A stretch of 64,000 bases of DNA from Erodium maritimum (GCA_963921825.1 OY997596.1:31983932-32047931); one strand, 5' to 3'. Numbered from the stretch's first letter, positions 47,691 through 61,546 are shown. Made by a program: numbers and translations. The notes: generated by a model not told the origin, from the letters alone.

Positions 47691-49254
47691 CTTCGCCATC
47701 GCAGACCCCTCCCTCTCCCAACTTTCGATCCAGCTCTCTGCTCCCTCAGCTCCGGCCGCCGTCGCCGGCCAACCTCCCTCGACCCAGATCTCGGCCTCCC
47801 TTTCCTCTTCGAGCCCCATCTTCATCCTCTCTCCATCATCGAACCCGACCCTCTCCACCTCCCTCTTCACGTCCGTCGCCGCCCTCCCCTAGATCCGACC
47901 TTCCAGCCGTCTCCGGGTCCGTTTCCGACCACCACCGCACGACACGCGAACCCGTCTCACTTTCCTTCATCTTTCTCGCAGACCATAGCCCTCCCGCCTC
48001 CCTCACCGTGTCCTCGACGATCATCTTCACACCACCACCGTCACCCTCATCCTCACGCCATCCCCTCCGTCCAGCACCAGCCTCGCCGTCCAGCTCAAGC
48101 CCCGCCGGCTCCGAGTCCGACCACCACCGTCCCTTTGGCCGAGTCCAGCCGTGCCACCGTGTTTTTCCCACGGTGAGAATCTCAAACCCGTAGGGTTTCG
48201 ATCGCCGGTGGTGCCTTCGCCGGTGACCGGCCGGGCTAAAGTCCGAACGCCTCCCGTTCCTTCTTCTTCTTTGTTTCCCCGTGCGTTTGTTTTGAGATCT
48301 GTTTTGGGTGGGTTGAATCGAAACAAAATCAAACTGAAATCAAAGAAATTGATCTGTTAAAAAGGGTTTTTGGTTTAAAAACAAATCAGATCTAATTGAA
48401 TGAAGAAAATAATTCGTTTTAGAACAAAAAAAATCAGTTTTAACTAAGATCGGTTTACTGTTGAATCTGGAACGTTCTAGGCGAGTTGAGACAGAAAATA
48501 ATGGAAAAGGGTTTAAAATGTCTTGTTTAAATTAAAATCAGATTTGAAAATAAACGGGAAGTGAAATCAGTTCGATTTAAAACGGAATTTGAGTAGTTAA
48601 CGAATCTGGAACTCTGGTTAAAATGGACTGCTAATTGGGTTTAGGAAGGAACAAAAGCGGACCGCTGAATCGGACCCCGGGATTCGTGCATTGGGGCCGT
48701 GCCTCGGAAACGTGCACCGGTTTCGGTGCACGGGTACTCAAACCCGATTCGTCGTGACCCCGCTTTTATCCCGCTCGAGTTTAAAGGACAACTGTCGGTT
48801 GTAACTGGATAAATCGTGACCGTTAATTTAACCTGGGAACCGCCTCTAATTTATGGCTTTCGTGTTATCTTTAGCGTCCGGCTTCGATCGAAGTGAAGCC
48901 CGGGGTAGCGAGCCAGAACGTCAGCAGCTAGGAAGCGTAGCGGGTGTTCTTCGGTTGAGGTAGGGAAAAGCAGCCGGATCTCGGCCCTGACTAGGGAAAG
49001 TTAACTGTAGAATTGCATGTGACACCGGGGTGTCGTGGGTTATTTAGTTTATCAATTATTAGAAATGCTTGATACGGGAACATAGCGAATACTGGAAATG
49101 CATGTGACACTTAGTAGTGTCGTAGGAGCAGAGAACTTAGCGTTAACTGATTTACTGGAGGCATATGACCATGCCCGGAGGTTGTTTGTGAAACTAGTGA
49201 TCTTAGGACTGTTGGAGGCATCGTTTATGCCGGAGGTTGTTGTGCATTTTTTTG

Positions 49255-49455
49255 TTGATTGAGTTTGGGTGGCCTTGAGAGCCTGTGTTATTTGTTGTTG
49301 AGTTTGGGTGGCCTTGAGAGCCCGTGTTATTTGTTGTTGAGTTTGGGTGGCCTTGAGAGCCCGTGTTATTTATTGTTGAGTTTGGGTGGCCTTGAGAGCC
49401 CGTGTTATTTATTGCTGAGTCTTGGGTGGCCTTGAGAGCCCGTGTTGTCGTTTCG
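49255..49455. repeat. 39-bp tandem array
   Basis: Units begin at 49261, 49300, 49339, 49378 and 49417 (GAGTTTGGGTGGCCTTGAGA...), followed by worn copies to about 49600. Confidence 0.92.
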
Positions 49456-49681
49456 GTGTTTTGGGTGGCCGTGAGTGCCCGTGGGGTTGTGAACCCGTAC
49501 TTTACCGTTGGTGTCTTGGGCGGCCATGAGGGCCCGTAGGGTTGTTGAACCTGTGTTTGGTTGTTGGTGTCTTGTTGGTCTTGAGTGCCTGTGGAGTTGT
49601 CACCGGTGTCGTTACTGTCTGTTTGAACTTGTTTGTGATTGTGATTGGTTACTTGATACTGGTGGAGGTTGTGTGGTGTAG

Positions 49682-49803
49682 CTAGCCTCCCGACTGGGAT
49701 CGGGGGAAGGACGCGCGGGTGTGGCTAACCACCCGACTGGGATCGGGTGAAGCGGAGAGGTTGTGGGTTAGCCTCCCGACTGGGATCGGGAGAAGTTGCG
49801 CGA
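49682..49803. repeat. 43-bp tandem array
   Basis: CGACTGGGATCGGG recurs at 49691, 49734 and 49777, each within a GCTAGCCTCCCGACTGGGAT-type unit. Confidence 0.88.
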
Positions 49804-50379
49804 CAGGTCGACCGCCTGACCACGTCTATGATCGGTAAAAGGGCGAGAGACAGAGTTTGGTTACTGAGCAGCCGTTTTGCGATCCTTTGTGATCTTGTTT
49901 GGTATTGTGTGGTCAGTCGTGTCTTGGAGGAGGTCGTCGATCGTAGTGTGGGGTCTACATAACGTGTCCGAATGTTGAGTCAGTTGAGGAAAATATTGGT
50001 CGTGTGTGTGTCTTTTGAGTCGTTGTTGGTGTCACCGGCTTTGTCTGCTAATTATGCCGTAGTCAGTCTGTTATCTGTGGTGGTGAGCGAACGCTCACCC
50101 CTAGATGCTTTTCCTACAGGTACCGTTCGCAGCCTGGACTAGGTGAGCTTCTGAAGCTTGAAGAGCTTGAAGCGGGTTGCTGGGTGTTTTGAGTCTAGTG
50201 ACGTGTACCTACCCTTTTTGTCCTAGTGTGGGACTAATATTATTTTTTGAGTTGTAAAAAATATTCTTTTGTGGAACTAGTTTGGCTTTTAAAGTGATTT
50301 AACGAAAACAGGTTTCAGTATTGTAACTTTTTAAACGTTCGCGTCCCTAGTTTCGGTTCGCTGAAATTGGGGCGTGACA

Positions 50380-50761
50380 CCCGGCATATCAAGACGAATC
50401 GATAGTACGAAGGCTCCCCACTACGAAAGCTATGAGCTTTTCTTTGGTTCCGGTGTTCCGTTGTATTGTCTGTTTCGTTATTTCATGTTTTTGGTATTTC
50501 CTGTTTTTTTTAGGTTTTGGATTAATTGGTTGTTTTATTTAAGGGTAGGTTGGACTTCCCTTGTTTTTGGTATGATCGGACGTGGTCTCAATTTCTCTTT
50601 ATTTCCTGTGATGTTAAAGCATGCTATTTCTACGGGTCCATGAGCGGTAGGTACCCTAAGAGGGACTCAGACTATATTCTGGAGCCCATGACCTCGGTCC
50701 TCTTGTAACCGATATTGACAGTAATGCATCTTGACCTCGTTTACCGTTTTAAAAACATAAC
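50380..50761. other. Spacer between the LTR-like block and a LINE relic
   Basis: A T-rich sequence with no recognised gene or element. Confidence 0.4.
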
Positions 50762-52700
50762 CTCTTTTTTTTAGATAAAAGGGACAACTTTCATTACTTC
50801 AAAAAAGAGCTATCACATGTTTGATCCCCTTAACGAGCCGAACAATAAATCAGCAACAATAGAACGACGTCTATGACGATCTTGAAAAAAATTAAAACTA
50901 TAATTAAAAGGTACTAAGGAACACTGCTCAAGGTGTGGCCGAAGCGTCGATTGGTCCCTTTGTGAGGACTCGTTTTGTCTGGTTGAAAACCGAACCTGTG
51001 TTCGTCAGTAGTGAAGGAATGACTGCTTGTATCAGGGATCCCTTCCAACAATCGTCCTTGAAGCCCTTGGTTGGACTAATTTCCCTTGGCGAGGCTGCTT
51101 CCCAGCCCTCACCTGATCTTCCCGGGGTTCACCAGTTGAACCCCTCTTTATTCCGGGCACCCTCATCGAGGGTGCCTCTACCCCACTGATCGAGGACTGA
51201 CCCTTTTCCAAGTTTTTCCATCCTAGAAGATCAACCTCGTATACACACTCGTTAGGTGCCTTTTTTTGGGTTACGATCGGGCCCCTACCCCGAGGTGGGG
51301 TAGACTTAGGTATGGTGTTTTGGATCAGAGGGCCAAAGCCCGACGGCGGATGGAGAGGCTTCGTCTAGTTAGTTGCATACAACTTGCTCTTCTGCTCCTT
51401 CTGATATTCCAACAGAGACTTGTCAAAACGGGGGGTACTTGGCATCTCTAGGTCACACGCAGATGGAATATGACCAATCCTCCCACAATTCCCATAGAAA
51501 GTGGGTAACTTCGTCTAGGTGAGAGAGCAACGGATCGGATCCTGGAATTTCGGGAATCGTAGCAACAGATTTCGACAAAGATGTCGGTCTAGTGAGTGTC
51601 AATAACGTACTTTGACTACTCATCACCAACATTGTCCATAGTCGTCACACCGTGCCTCCACTGTGATCTCAAGAGCGGCTCCGATCTTCTCCCCAGTTGT
51701 CTTGGTTCGAACACACGACGGGAGGTCATGAGCGTGAATCCACAATTGAAGCTAGTCTAAGGGTGGGTAGGCATTATCAAACGGGTCAATTTCCTCAAGG
51801 GGCAAGGGATGACCATCGAAGCACTATGGTTCGTGTCCACGAACCCATACCCGTGTGTCCTCATTGGCAAAGTAAAACCCCAAAACACCAGGCTCGATGT
51901 CTTTGATCACCAGACCCATCGCTGAGTGGTCTCACGCATTGGTGATGATTCGCAGTAGAGTCTCCTTTCTTGGGGCGTGGGGCTAGGAGGTGACAAATCA
52001 TGCCAAACTGTTGACGGGCTAATGCCCATGGATCCACGACCGCGTCGATGATTATCACCTCCATATCCTCCTCCTCTCCCATGGAGCACCCCAACAGGCT
52101 CTCCTGAAGAGATACCATAGGGGACGAAGGTATCTCCAGCTCCGGTAGAACAGAGAATGTAGCAGAGGCTTGAGGCAACGGGCTTCTCCCTTCTTGTCGC
52201 AGCATGTACCTCGTGATGGTTAGGAAAAATGGGAGGATTGGATTTCGATCTGCATTCGGTAGGGGAAATGGTGGTGTGGCTTTTTGAACACCCAAAGCAT
52301 CCCGGCCTCCACTACTTAGAGATTCAGACCCCTCCGCATGCAGTCACGACCAGGTGGACTGCGCCGGGAATGCCCCCTCACACATCAGTGTATCAGCAAT
52401 AGATGATAGGGGAGATATAGGTGCGGTTAGGGTTTTTGGCGACCTTCCTCTCCTCAGATTCAGACGTGGTGAGGTAAAGGTATCCGATCCTGGCACAAAC
52501 GCCACGACAACCATAGACAACGGTGGTTGCAGCAGTGGAGAATTCTCGGTTTTGGCGGGTGCAGCGATGAGTCCTTGGTCGTCGCCGTTTGTAATGGATT
52601 TTAGATTTCTTTTTATGAAGCCCCTTTAAAGGACTAACAATAGTTCGTGAAGGGAGTGGGGGTGGAACACCCATCATTATAGTGTGTGGGCGTGTAGGCG
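50762..52700 (-). mobile_element. LINE relic with ORF1 zinc-knuckle, internally deleted
   Basis: A T-run at about 50764-50771 with GTTGTCCCTTTTATC before it on the - strand gives a LINE-like poly-A end. A knuckle-bearing ORF1 piece lies at 51511-51365. No endonuclease or reverse transcriptase motif lies between them, so most of ORF2 has been lost. The 5' edge is approximate. Confidence 0.5.
51365..51511 (-). pseudogene. LINE ORF1 C-terminal fragment (zf-CCHC_4 type)
   Basis: This 48-codon frame starts KLPTFYGNCGRIGHIPSACD and ends at TAG (51365-51367). The first knuckle Cys is Tyr. It matches the conserved end of plant LINE ORF1 proteins. Confidence 0.72.
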
Positions 52701-52749
52701 GTGGTACAGGCGGCAACGCAAACAGCGATGGGACAGGGTCGGTGGACAG

Positions 52750-54929
52750 GCAACAGAGATATGATATTTTGAATCTGTTGTATTCAGAACTTGATGTGTC
52801 ACAACTATTTATGATACTTATTTAAATAAGCATTTTGATTTATATTTAGTTTTTAGTTTTCATACAGTATGCATGTCTACATATTGTAGATATGAACGTT
52901 TATGTATATATGGATAAACACCATAGTTATGAAAAGTTGTATTGGAGTCTGTACTATGCTATATGATTTTGTAATTTATATTACATAGTTGTGCACATGA
53001 GGTCACAATTGTTGGGACTAATATCGGTTTTCGGTGCAATCTGGTTATTACAGTGCGCCTATACGACTCTATCGTGACCGTGCAATGTGTTAATGTGGAT
53101 GGCTGAGATTAGATATCGAGGCTCGATGGCACGGATCTTAAATACCATGTGTGGAGTTTTGAAGTTTTTAATTTATGCCTTATGAGGGTAAATTTGGTAT
53201 TTTGTTAAATACATCACCGCGGTAAATCGACATCGTGCTTTTCAGTCTTCTTCTCTTCTAAGCCTTTTCAAATCTTCATGTTCGTCGCTTGTGCTTCTCA
53301 GTCTTCTTCTCTTTTAGGCTTGTTCAAGTCTTCGTGTTCATCGCATTATCGTATTGATTCCTTACTTTCAATGAACACGAACGTTAGGGCTTTTTATTTA
53401 TCAGATGTTTGGGTTTGGGGGTTTATTAAATGGTTTTTAATGATAGACTATCGTTTACTTCTGCCATTTGATCTACACGACAGACAAATTTAATCAATAA
53501 ACTGAATAAATTTTGCGAAGATCAAGTCTAAACACCAACTAATCGATTCTAAACCTTTAGAATCTAGAACCAAGATCCTTGATTCACTCGATCAAGCTAA
53601 ACGAAGGCTCGCCACTTAATCGAGCTATGTAAGTAGGACCCCGTCTAATCACATACAATGTGACTCTTGGTTAGGGTATGTACATATGTACACGACTTAC
53701 CGTATCTGATACCCTAGCTCAACCCTAGTTGAGAATCATAGTCGGGTCCACCAATTTCAACTATGGTCTCACTATGTAGGTGCTCTGCTAAGGTGCACGA
53801 CACCCACGTATGTCGTCCAAACCTACTACCCCGCTTTTCCATGGATGCTCTGCTAAGGCGCACTACACCCATAGGACAGGGAGGTAGTAAGGTGTTGATG
53901 ATTGGGAGGTATCGAACATGACCCATGTTTACCTGCCCGGTTGTGTTAAAACTTTAGGCACATCCTAGATGCGATGAGCACATCAACTACATTCCAAATA
54001 TAATGATGCCTCCAATTATGTAATGACGGTTCTAAGTTCTCACAAACAAAGATTAAGATTCCAATTTTATCTTTGCTTGTGAGGTGATATGCTCGGTAAA
54101 TAAAGTTAAGCATGCAATTTTAACCATACAATTGGAATTACTCATGAAAAACGAAACCAAGCATAAAGCGACAAATGTGCACATAATAGCCCATAAACTA
54201 ACTCTCACTCGCTTCTTGAGCTCCACTGACTCCAAGCCGATGCCAAGACCCGAAAAGCTACCAACTGATCTTTATCGCCTTTTCTTCGTCTTGAGAAAAA
54301 TATTACAATTTAATGCACAAATCGTAGGTCAGGAAATAATAAATATTATAAATAAGTAGTACAACGACCACACCTCAAAATATGATTACACGCTAACTGT
54401 AACAGCTCGTAGGCCGTGAAAAGTGATATATAATTAAATCGAGCTCGGAGCTATTACGTGCACCATGCCAATATCACATCACACAAGATGTTATCATTCA
54501 AGCATGCTATCACGCAACATGTGATTTTTCCGGTTTTATTTTATCGCCAAGTTTCAAAGAAAACTTAATGCTCGGTTTATCAAAACCGTTCAAAATTGAA
54601 ACTTTTTTACATTTGATTTTTGAGTCGTCAAGACGGTTCCAAACTTGTCATCACTAACTAAATGGTTTGGTCTGCATTTCTACCATCCAGTGGTCATGCT
54701 CGGCCTAGCTCCGTCCAATGGATCCATGTTCAGTCCCGCTCTCGAGACCCCAAAAATAAACTTTTTCAAAATTTTCAGATTTGAATTCATTTTCAAAATC
54801 TCATTTATCATGCAATAAACGTATAAGAAATAAACTAGAACATGTTATCAAACAATTTTACAAAACAACATGCCAAAATCGAAACTACAAACACAAAACC
54901 GAAACTTATGTGAATCTCAGAGGTAGCAC
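52750..54929. other. Intergenic, unclassified
   Basis: AT-rich DNA, then a region with two related words (GATGCTCTGCTAAGGCGCAC and TAGGTGCTCTGCTAAGGTGC, about 53.78-53.87 kb). It is probably the interior of the element whose primer site lies at 54.93 kb. No coding domain was recognised. Confidence 0.4.
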
Positions 54930-55460
54930 GACTCTGATACCATTGTTGGATCTTGAGGTAGGGTAAGAGATGAACCAATTCATATTGTAATAACAATTGA
55001 AACCAAAAGATCATGTAAGCCATCAAACAACTACCAAAGATTAGAATCACAAGACAAAAAATCAACATTTCTTAACAAATCAAGAACACCGGATAAGGAA
55101 TGATCGGGATTGAGTCTCCAAGATTCCTATGTATCCTCCAGGGAATCAAATTCACGTAGATCTTCTCTTTGAGGACTCAAGAACACAAAAATGGAGAGAA
55201 AATCTTGTCTTGGCTGAAATTTAGAGGGGAGGAAGTAGATTTTTTTTTCTTCTTATTTGTGTCTTGTGTTTATTATGTTTGAAAAGGATGACTTTAAACA
55301 AGTAAATCTCATCAAACTAATAAACTAATAGTATAGGACAAGCATGGTGATAAGCATTGTGTAAATAGGACAAGCGTGGTGTTAGATGGGAGTTGGAGGT
55401 GAATCACAAACACCTTAATTTATTCTTGCTTACTTAGAATTTAATCAATTAAGGCTTAAT
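54930..55460 (-). mobile_element. LTR with tRNA-iMet primer-binding site
   Basis: On the - strand ...GATCCAACA is followed by TGGTATCAGAGTC (54930-54942), a good tRNA-iMet primer site, so an LTR extends rightward from 54944. Its far edge and the partner LTR were not found. Confidence 0.6.
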
Positions 55461-58287
55461 TAATTATTTCCATTGGCTTTTGGTGGCATGGGCTGCCCAT
55501 GGTCCTCGTGGGTGATGACTCGTGGTCATTCCCGACGAGGTCCCTTGACACGCTCATCGCCTCCACGCCTTTTATCCCGAATATGTCCAATATTATCCGA
55601 GGCGATCAATCCCAAGACTCCAAGCCTTGTCTCGATCCATAATGTCCTAAATGCTTACAGGCACATGACCCAAAACCTAGTTTTGGTCATGTCCCGAGAC
55701 AACTTCTCTTTTGGCCATTCTCCATAAATGTGTTAATGAGTTTCATCCTCTGGTGTGACCCTTAGGTTTATGCATGTCGGTAGATCAACGTAAAATCCCA
55801 TTTTACTTTATCCTACATAAGTGGCAATTAACGAGACTTTAGTATTGTCTGACACTGCATAACAAATCGACCTTGTTGATTCTAACCTTTATGTTGTCTA
55901 GGTCACTATCCTTTTATCTCCGATATCTTGATTGAGATAAGTTGGAGTGTTCAAAATTAACCGAAAACCGCCAAACCGCCAAAATCCGACCGATACTAAC
56001 ATCGGTGGTGACACAACCACGGTGTGTTGGTGCAGTTCCGGTGAATATTTTGCAAGACCGGAGCTCCCTCGGTTGGTGCACGGTTTCTAAAGTTGGAAGG
56101 AGGCAGTTAACCGGAAAAACCGATAACCACCACATCCCCGTTAATTTCTAATTTACCACCTTCTTTATCTCTTTATGGGCCTCGTGTCCAAGCCCAATTT
56201 CTTTTCCTCTTAGTATAACAAATGCTTAGTATGTTTGGCTTACAAAGAGCCACGTATCCCCACCTCTCAATTACATCACCAAAACACATAAAATCTTTAT
56301 CCTTGATTTTCTTTTGTAGACTTTCATGATTTGCAAATTGCATCTCTCTCCTCCGACCTCCCTCTGCATCTCTTAACAAATCATCAAAGTCTCTTTCTCC
56401 TCAACATGTATACATTAAAAGCTTCTAGTTCTACATCTTCTTCATGTCGTCGATTTGATACCCGAAGTTACTGAGGGATTAACGTTAGCTTCAACACACC
56501 TTTTACTCTTTCTTCTAACATGATGTTTCTTTCTCTCTCATGACCATTAGATCTCATCTCCTTCTATCTCTTACCCTCAAGTCTCTCTTTCCTCAAGGTG
56601 TACACTTATTTAGAGTCCCAATTGACTGGCCATACTCTTTTTTCGGCACAGTTTCACACCTCAAGTTACATGGTTGGTTAAACCGACCATGTACAGCCCT
56701 AGAAATAAGACATAGAACCGTCATCCTTATTATTCTCAATCATTGTTCCTTGATATGTGAGATGATTGAATCTTTGATACCCAATATCATGTGCATGGCC
56801 ATGCTATTATTTTAGTCACTTCATGTTGGGTCGTCCAATATCATGTCTCAAATGATATCCATGATCATACTCCAGAATCCTATTCGAATGACTAATAGAG
56901 AGTAAGTCATAAAGAGCCATCTTTCATACTAGTTGCTTCTAGTGAAACTCATTATCAATTTGCATGGCCATGCATTTACGCGGTCTCACTTATCAAGGGG
57001 CACAAACGATATCTGCTCATATTTATATGAGGGACAAAACCCTTATCAGTCAACCACATCTTTAACATAGACAATATAGGTATCCAACATCAACCTTTAT
57101 TGTTTGTCGGTTAAAGACAACGTTGAATTGCGTCAAGACACACAACCACCTATGTAGAAATCATGATGACTATAAGGTCAAAGGACTTAAGTCATATTAT
57201 GGTACTGAGAAATACTCATGACAGTTCCTATGTATTATTCTCATAGTTGGTTATCCAATACCATTTCCCTAAATGACATCTATGATTTGACTTCATATCC
57301 AAATGTATGATCAGTAAAACGTGATCATCAGCCAACATCATATTAGTCTTAGTATATTAGTAAGACCAGGGATCATTAGAATAATACTCTTTTTCTTCTA
57401 AGAGTTTTACTATCAAGTCATGTACTTGATGATCTTAGAAAGAGTTGATTCTTCTCTATTAACATTTCACAAATGAAAAATAGTAGTGTCATTGTATTAA
57501 TGAAATGGCAATGTCCTAGAAGATCAAGATTGGCCTAGGTCATAAAACAAACACTCAATACACCTTTGTGTCGTCAATAGGACCCATGACAACTAAATTG
57601 GAGTGTTTGAGAGGTGCTACTATGTTATTTTGGAGATCAATAAAGATTGTACGAGTATATAGAGTCCAAGCCTCTCCTTCAAACACCGATGGTGTCTTCA
57701 ATAATGGGTATGTTGTATAACTCATCATGAGGAGCCTTAGTGTTCCTGCCTTTGGTTATCTATCTCGTCATTGCAGCCCCAGATAAATTGTACCAAGCTT
57801 ATATATTGTTTGTATACTTTTGAAATGCATTGTTGTCTGACTTGGAACGGGATGTCGTCTTCATACGTAGTCCCATTGGCAACTTGTAGTAGTATGCTAG
57901 TATCCAACTTGGGCGAAGTAGATATATACTCTTGAGTCAAACATTGTCTTGCATATTGAATTACTCCATTAGTGAAATCCACTTCTTTTCAAAATCTGAA
58001 GGATCGACTTCATCATTGTAAATAATGGCACGTAACCTTGGATAGAATTACGAATCGCGATATAGGCTGTCAGGCACCTACAACAATTTAAATTGCCCGG
58101 GTACAAATATATCAGTCTTAATACCCCACAAAAACAATGATCATATCCAGAATCTACATATACGTTATTGACAAACACCATATACAGGTCACAGATTATT
58201 GAACAAATTTAAATAATATTCAATTCCTACCCACATACATAATGTTCCATATTCATAATCTAAATGTATTATATCCACATTCATTAC
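55461..58287. other. Intergenic, unclassified
   Basis: No convincing gene. The stretch 55.94-56.15 kb is rich in CCGAAAACCG/CCGGAAAAACCG words and looks like a short repeat. The rest is AT-rich with weak frames (57737-57982 -, unknown). Confidence 0.4.
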
Positions 58288-58500
58288 TTATGATTTGTGG
58301 GTGCTGGTTGTGAAGACTCTAGGTATTGCAACCTTTATTGCAAGATCTTGATTAGTGAAAAAACACACAGGTTGCTTCCCCTTCATCGCTATGAGGAATT
58401 CTTTGAATATCCATGTGAATGACTCGGTGTCCTCTTGTGTAATAAACAAACCAAAATCAATCAAAAAGGGTAACGAACACAAATGGGTATCGAACTCAAT
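58288..58500 (-). pseudogene. FAR1/MULE transposase fragment
   Basis: The frame contains EFDTH..., then EDTESFTWIFKEFLIAMKGK and FTNQDLAIKVAIPRVF. These match the FHY3/FAR1-MuDR transposase core (DETTESFxWLFExWLxAM, then the TDQDxAxxxAI motif with a catalytic Asp). The block between the first catalytic Asp and EDTESF is shortened, and no flanking domains remain, so this is a relic. Confidence 0.6.
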
Positions 58501-61500
58501 AACGCAAAAATCATCATCTAATACTACAAATGAATAACCTCACGCATTAATTAAACTAAAATATATTTACAACGACATCCATGGCTCGGCGAGCTTAGAA
58601 AAGAGTCATATAAAGTGAAACCAATGCTAGGAATGAAGATTCCTAGCTTAGATCGTCGAAAACCCGCTCAAAATCGAACCAAAACTCCAAAATATGTTTG
58701 AACCCGAATTTGTGAGTAAACCACTTTTGGAGCTCAATTCCTGCCGTTTTAAAGCCTCAACACCCGAAAAAAATGGTGGATATGGAAAGAGGGGACTTCG
58801 GGCTTCACGCCAGCAACTGGAACTCGTTGGAAGGTGGCCGAAGGTGGAAAAAATAGCCGGCCGAAGTTCTCCGTACGTCTGCGTGTTCTCTCCTTTTTAT
58901 TCCCTCAAAAATGAAGTATGTATCTCCATATATTTTCGAAATCGCGTGAATGGAGAAGAAGCAGCAACTGGGGAGCTAACTAATCAACGCGCCACGTGGT
59001 GCGAGTTGGTTGGCTCCTCCCATTTTCTGGTTACTTTTAATTCTTTTGCAATTTCTCGCTCCGATTTAGTTCCGATTGGTGTCGTTCTTTCGCCAATATT
59101 TTTTTCAGAGACCTACAAAATGAGACCAATATTGAATATATTATGAAGTACCAAAAAAATCGACGATTAAGGGGCTTTAAGACAATTATTAAAATATGCT
59201 AAAAATATAAACTAAAGGACAATTAAGGTAAAAATATGAGTAAAAATAGTCAAAGTAGATAGGACAAATTTACGCTCATCAAGCACGATGGTGTTGGGAC
59301 AACGGTGTTGGAAACGAAAGCGGAGACGACTCAAGAGGCGAAGGCGGCCTAGGAGGCGGAGGTGGTACATGAGGCGGAGGAGAGGGCCGAGGTGTCTTCT
59401 TCCTTGGTCGCGACAGTTTAACAAAATACGTCGATTAAGATGTACATGTTGAGGGGGTGAGCTTGATGAGGATAATCATTGTAGTATGAGAAAAATGGGA
59501 GGAGGAGAAACTATTGTGGAGAGAAAAAGAGTTGTAAAGGAAAAAAAATGGCGATTATAAAGGAGGAGAAGAAGCCCTATAGGCTACAGTTTTTCGCTTG
59601 AGTTACATTTAATATATACTTAATTATAAATCTAATTTATTTATTTTATAATTTATAATAATTACATTATAAAATTAAATTTAATTACAAAAAAATGCTA
59701 CCTAATTAATTTTAATACGAGTGGATAAGACTTTCTGGTTGTGGGGGTTTTTTTTTTTGAAGTATTGCTATTATAAATCTAATTTTTTTTATATAATTTA
59801 TATTAATTACTTTCAAAAAATGAATTTAATTATATAAAAAATTCAACCCATTAAAATAAAAAACATATATGTTCTTTTAAAATATTTTTTGAAATAAAAT
59901 ATCATTTTTGTAAATCTGATTTTTATATATTGTTTTAATAAAAAAAACTAATGTTATATATTTTTAAAACAAAATCTTATTTTTTTTTATGGTAATTTTG
60001 GAATTTTGAAGATAAATGAGGGGTATTTTGTATTTTTTTGGATGAAAAGTTAACTGAAAATTAACGTTAGGTAGTAAATTGAAAATAAAACTTTCACGAG
60101 GTATTATGATGCAAGAAAAACAGACTAATGTATTATATTGAAAATAAAACTTTCACAGTGTATTATAATGAAATTTTCCAATTAAAAATTATAACTTTAA
60201 AACTTTTAATATCATAAATTTTTGTTGAATTACTTTTTTTGAAATCACTAAAATCAGTGATTTAATCAATTTTATAACTTTAAATATAATTTCAAAATCT
60301 TCATACAGAAATTTTGGATAAGAAGGGATGGATAAATAACTTAAGAGGAAGAAGTGACATGTAAGAGAATAAGAGGTGATAGATAATTAAAGTTTTGGGT
60401 CTGAGTTTCGAACAAGTTGAAAACAAACTATCTATCTTGGTGAATAAACAGATAAAAGAGGATAAGAGACATTTGGTATATCAACTTCACCACGTGGTCT
60501 TTGTCAAGCTATCTGACGCAGTAAAATGGACGACATATATCTTTCGATGTTCTTGAGCCGTCTATTTATATCATATCCGTGGCTATTATGAAGCCACGTG
60601 TATATCATGAAGAATGTTGATTCGGTTGGTACTGATCATTATTATATTGTCAATTACATCACCAATAGTTGCATTGCTGATGACGATGACCGTAAAGCTC
60701 CTAAGATGTCGGCAGTTCATCTGTCTGCAGTAGACGCACTGGATTTCTTAGACCACTTAGCTATCAAAACTAAGGAAACTACTTCATCCAAATACTATGT
60801 CACCACCTGCATCGTCAGTTATTACCATATTAGCACTTCTTTCCCCTTTCTTTAGGAACTACAACCAACCATTCGCTATCTGGTTAGATAGTCTCTCCAT
60901 CAAAAATACCGCTAGTGATTCCGGTTATGGGTTCTCTGGTGCAATTTCCAACTGGTGGTGGTCGGTTTTGGCAGTATCGAATTTTTCCGACCACTAATCC
61001 TCATTTTATATTTTGATTAGCAATGCAAATATATAAACAAAACTCTTCAAAGGACAAAAAGGAGTATAAGACAGTGAACCGAGATCAGGCTACAGATCAC
61101 AAAAACTCAAAGATGGACGCAACCATTTATAAGGACACTACCACAACACAGATACAAGTTGGAGCACTGTCGAGAAAGCATAACCTCAAGATGGGCCCAG
61201 CAAAGGGCAAAAACAATCATGAATGAGTATTCTTATGAAAGGAACCTCAACTATTCAACAAGTGCACAAACCTGACAATACAAGTCTAAATAACCAAATT
61301 TTACAACCATTAAGCACAAAATCAGGAAATATAAAAAGGTCTAACACCCGGGTTTTACAACCATGAAACGCACAAAGAATAATAAGGTCTGAAACCCGAA
61401 CTTTTCAACCATTAAGCACAACCGAAACTTCACCAACTTCGAACATCTAATCAAGACACCTCAGATCCTTACTCGAACTTGTAATAAACACTCCATCGTA

Positions 61501-61546
61501 TCAGGATTACCAACTCAAAGAGTTGATTGGTCACTGACACGTCAGT
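58501..61546. other. Intergenic, unclassified, with an AT-rich core
   Basis: The 150-codon frame at 58694-59146 (+) and frames near 60.6-61.2 kb show no family I know and are probably chance or transposon leader sequence. 59.6-60.2 kb is extremely AT-rich, with two similar words AAAATAAAACTTTCAC near 60.08 and 60.14 kb that suggest a DNA-transposon end. Confidence 0.4.

Larger units (their letters stand above)
47368..50379 (+). mobile_element. Long LTR-like block, family ending GGGGCGTGACA
   Basis: The block ends ...GAAATTGGGGCGTGACA at 50379, the complement of the start of the block at 61547. In order it contains a GC-rich start, a TATA-like GGTATTTAAG at 47641, a pyrimidine-rich leader, long AT-rich DNA, tandem arrays, and GGTGAGCGAACGCTCACCCC...CCTACAGGTACCG near the end. 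It is probably a solo or partial LTR of a large gypsy-type element. The left edge is not fixed. Confidence 0.55.

Noticed and set aside
47674-48360. Pro/Ser-rich and Arg-rich frames on both strands as host genes
   Set aside because: GC-rich composition keeps frames open by chance on both strands, there is no family similarity, and they fall in the leader of the LTR-like block.
53700-53930. Related words GCTCTGCTAAGG(T/C)GCAC as a satellite array
   Set aside because: Only two diverged copies are visible, not enough to call an array.
58694-59146. 150-codon + strand frame as a gene
   Set aside because: No recognisable domain, no neighbouring exons, composition like the surrounding repeat DNA.
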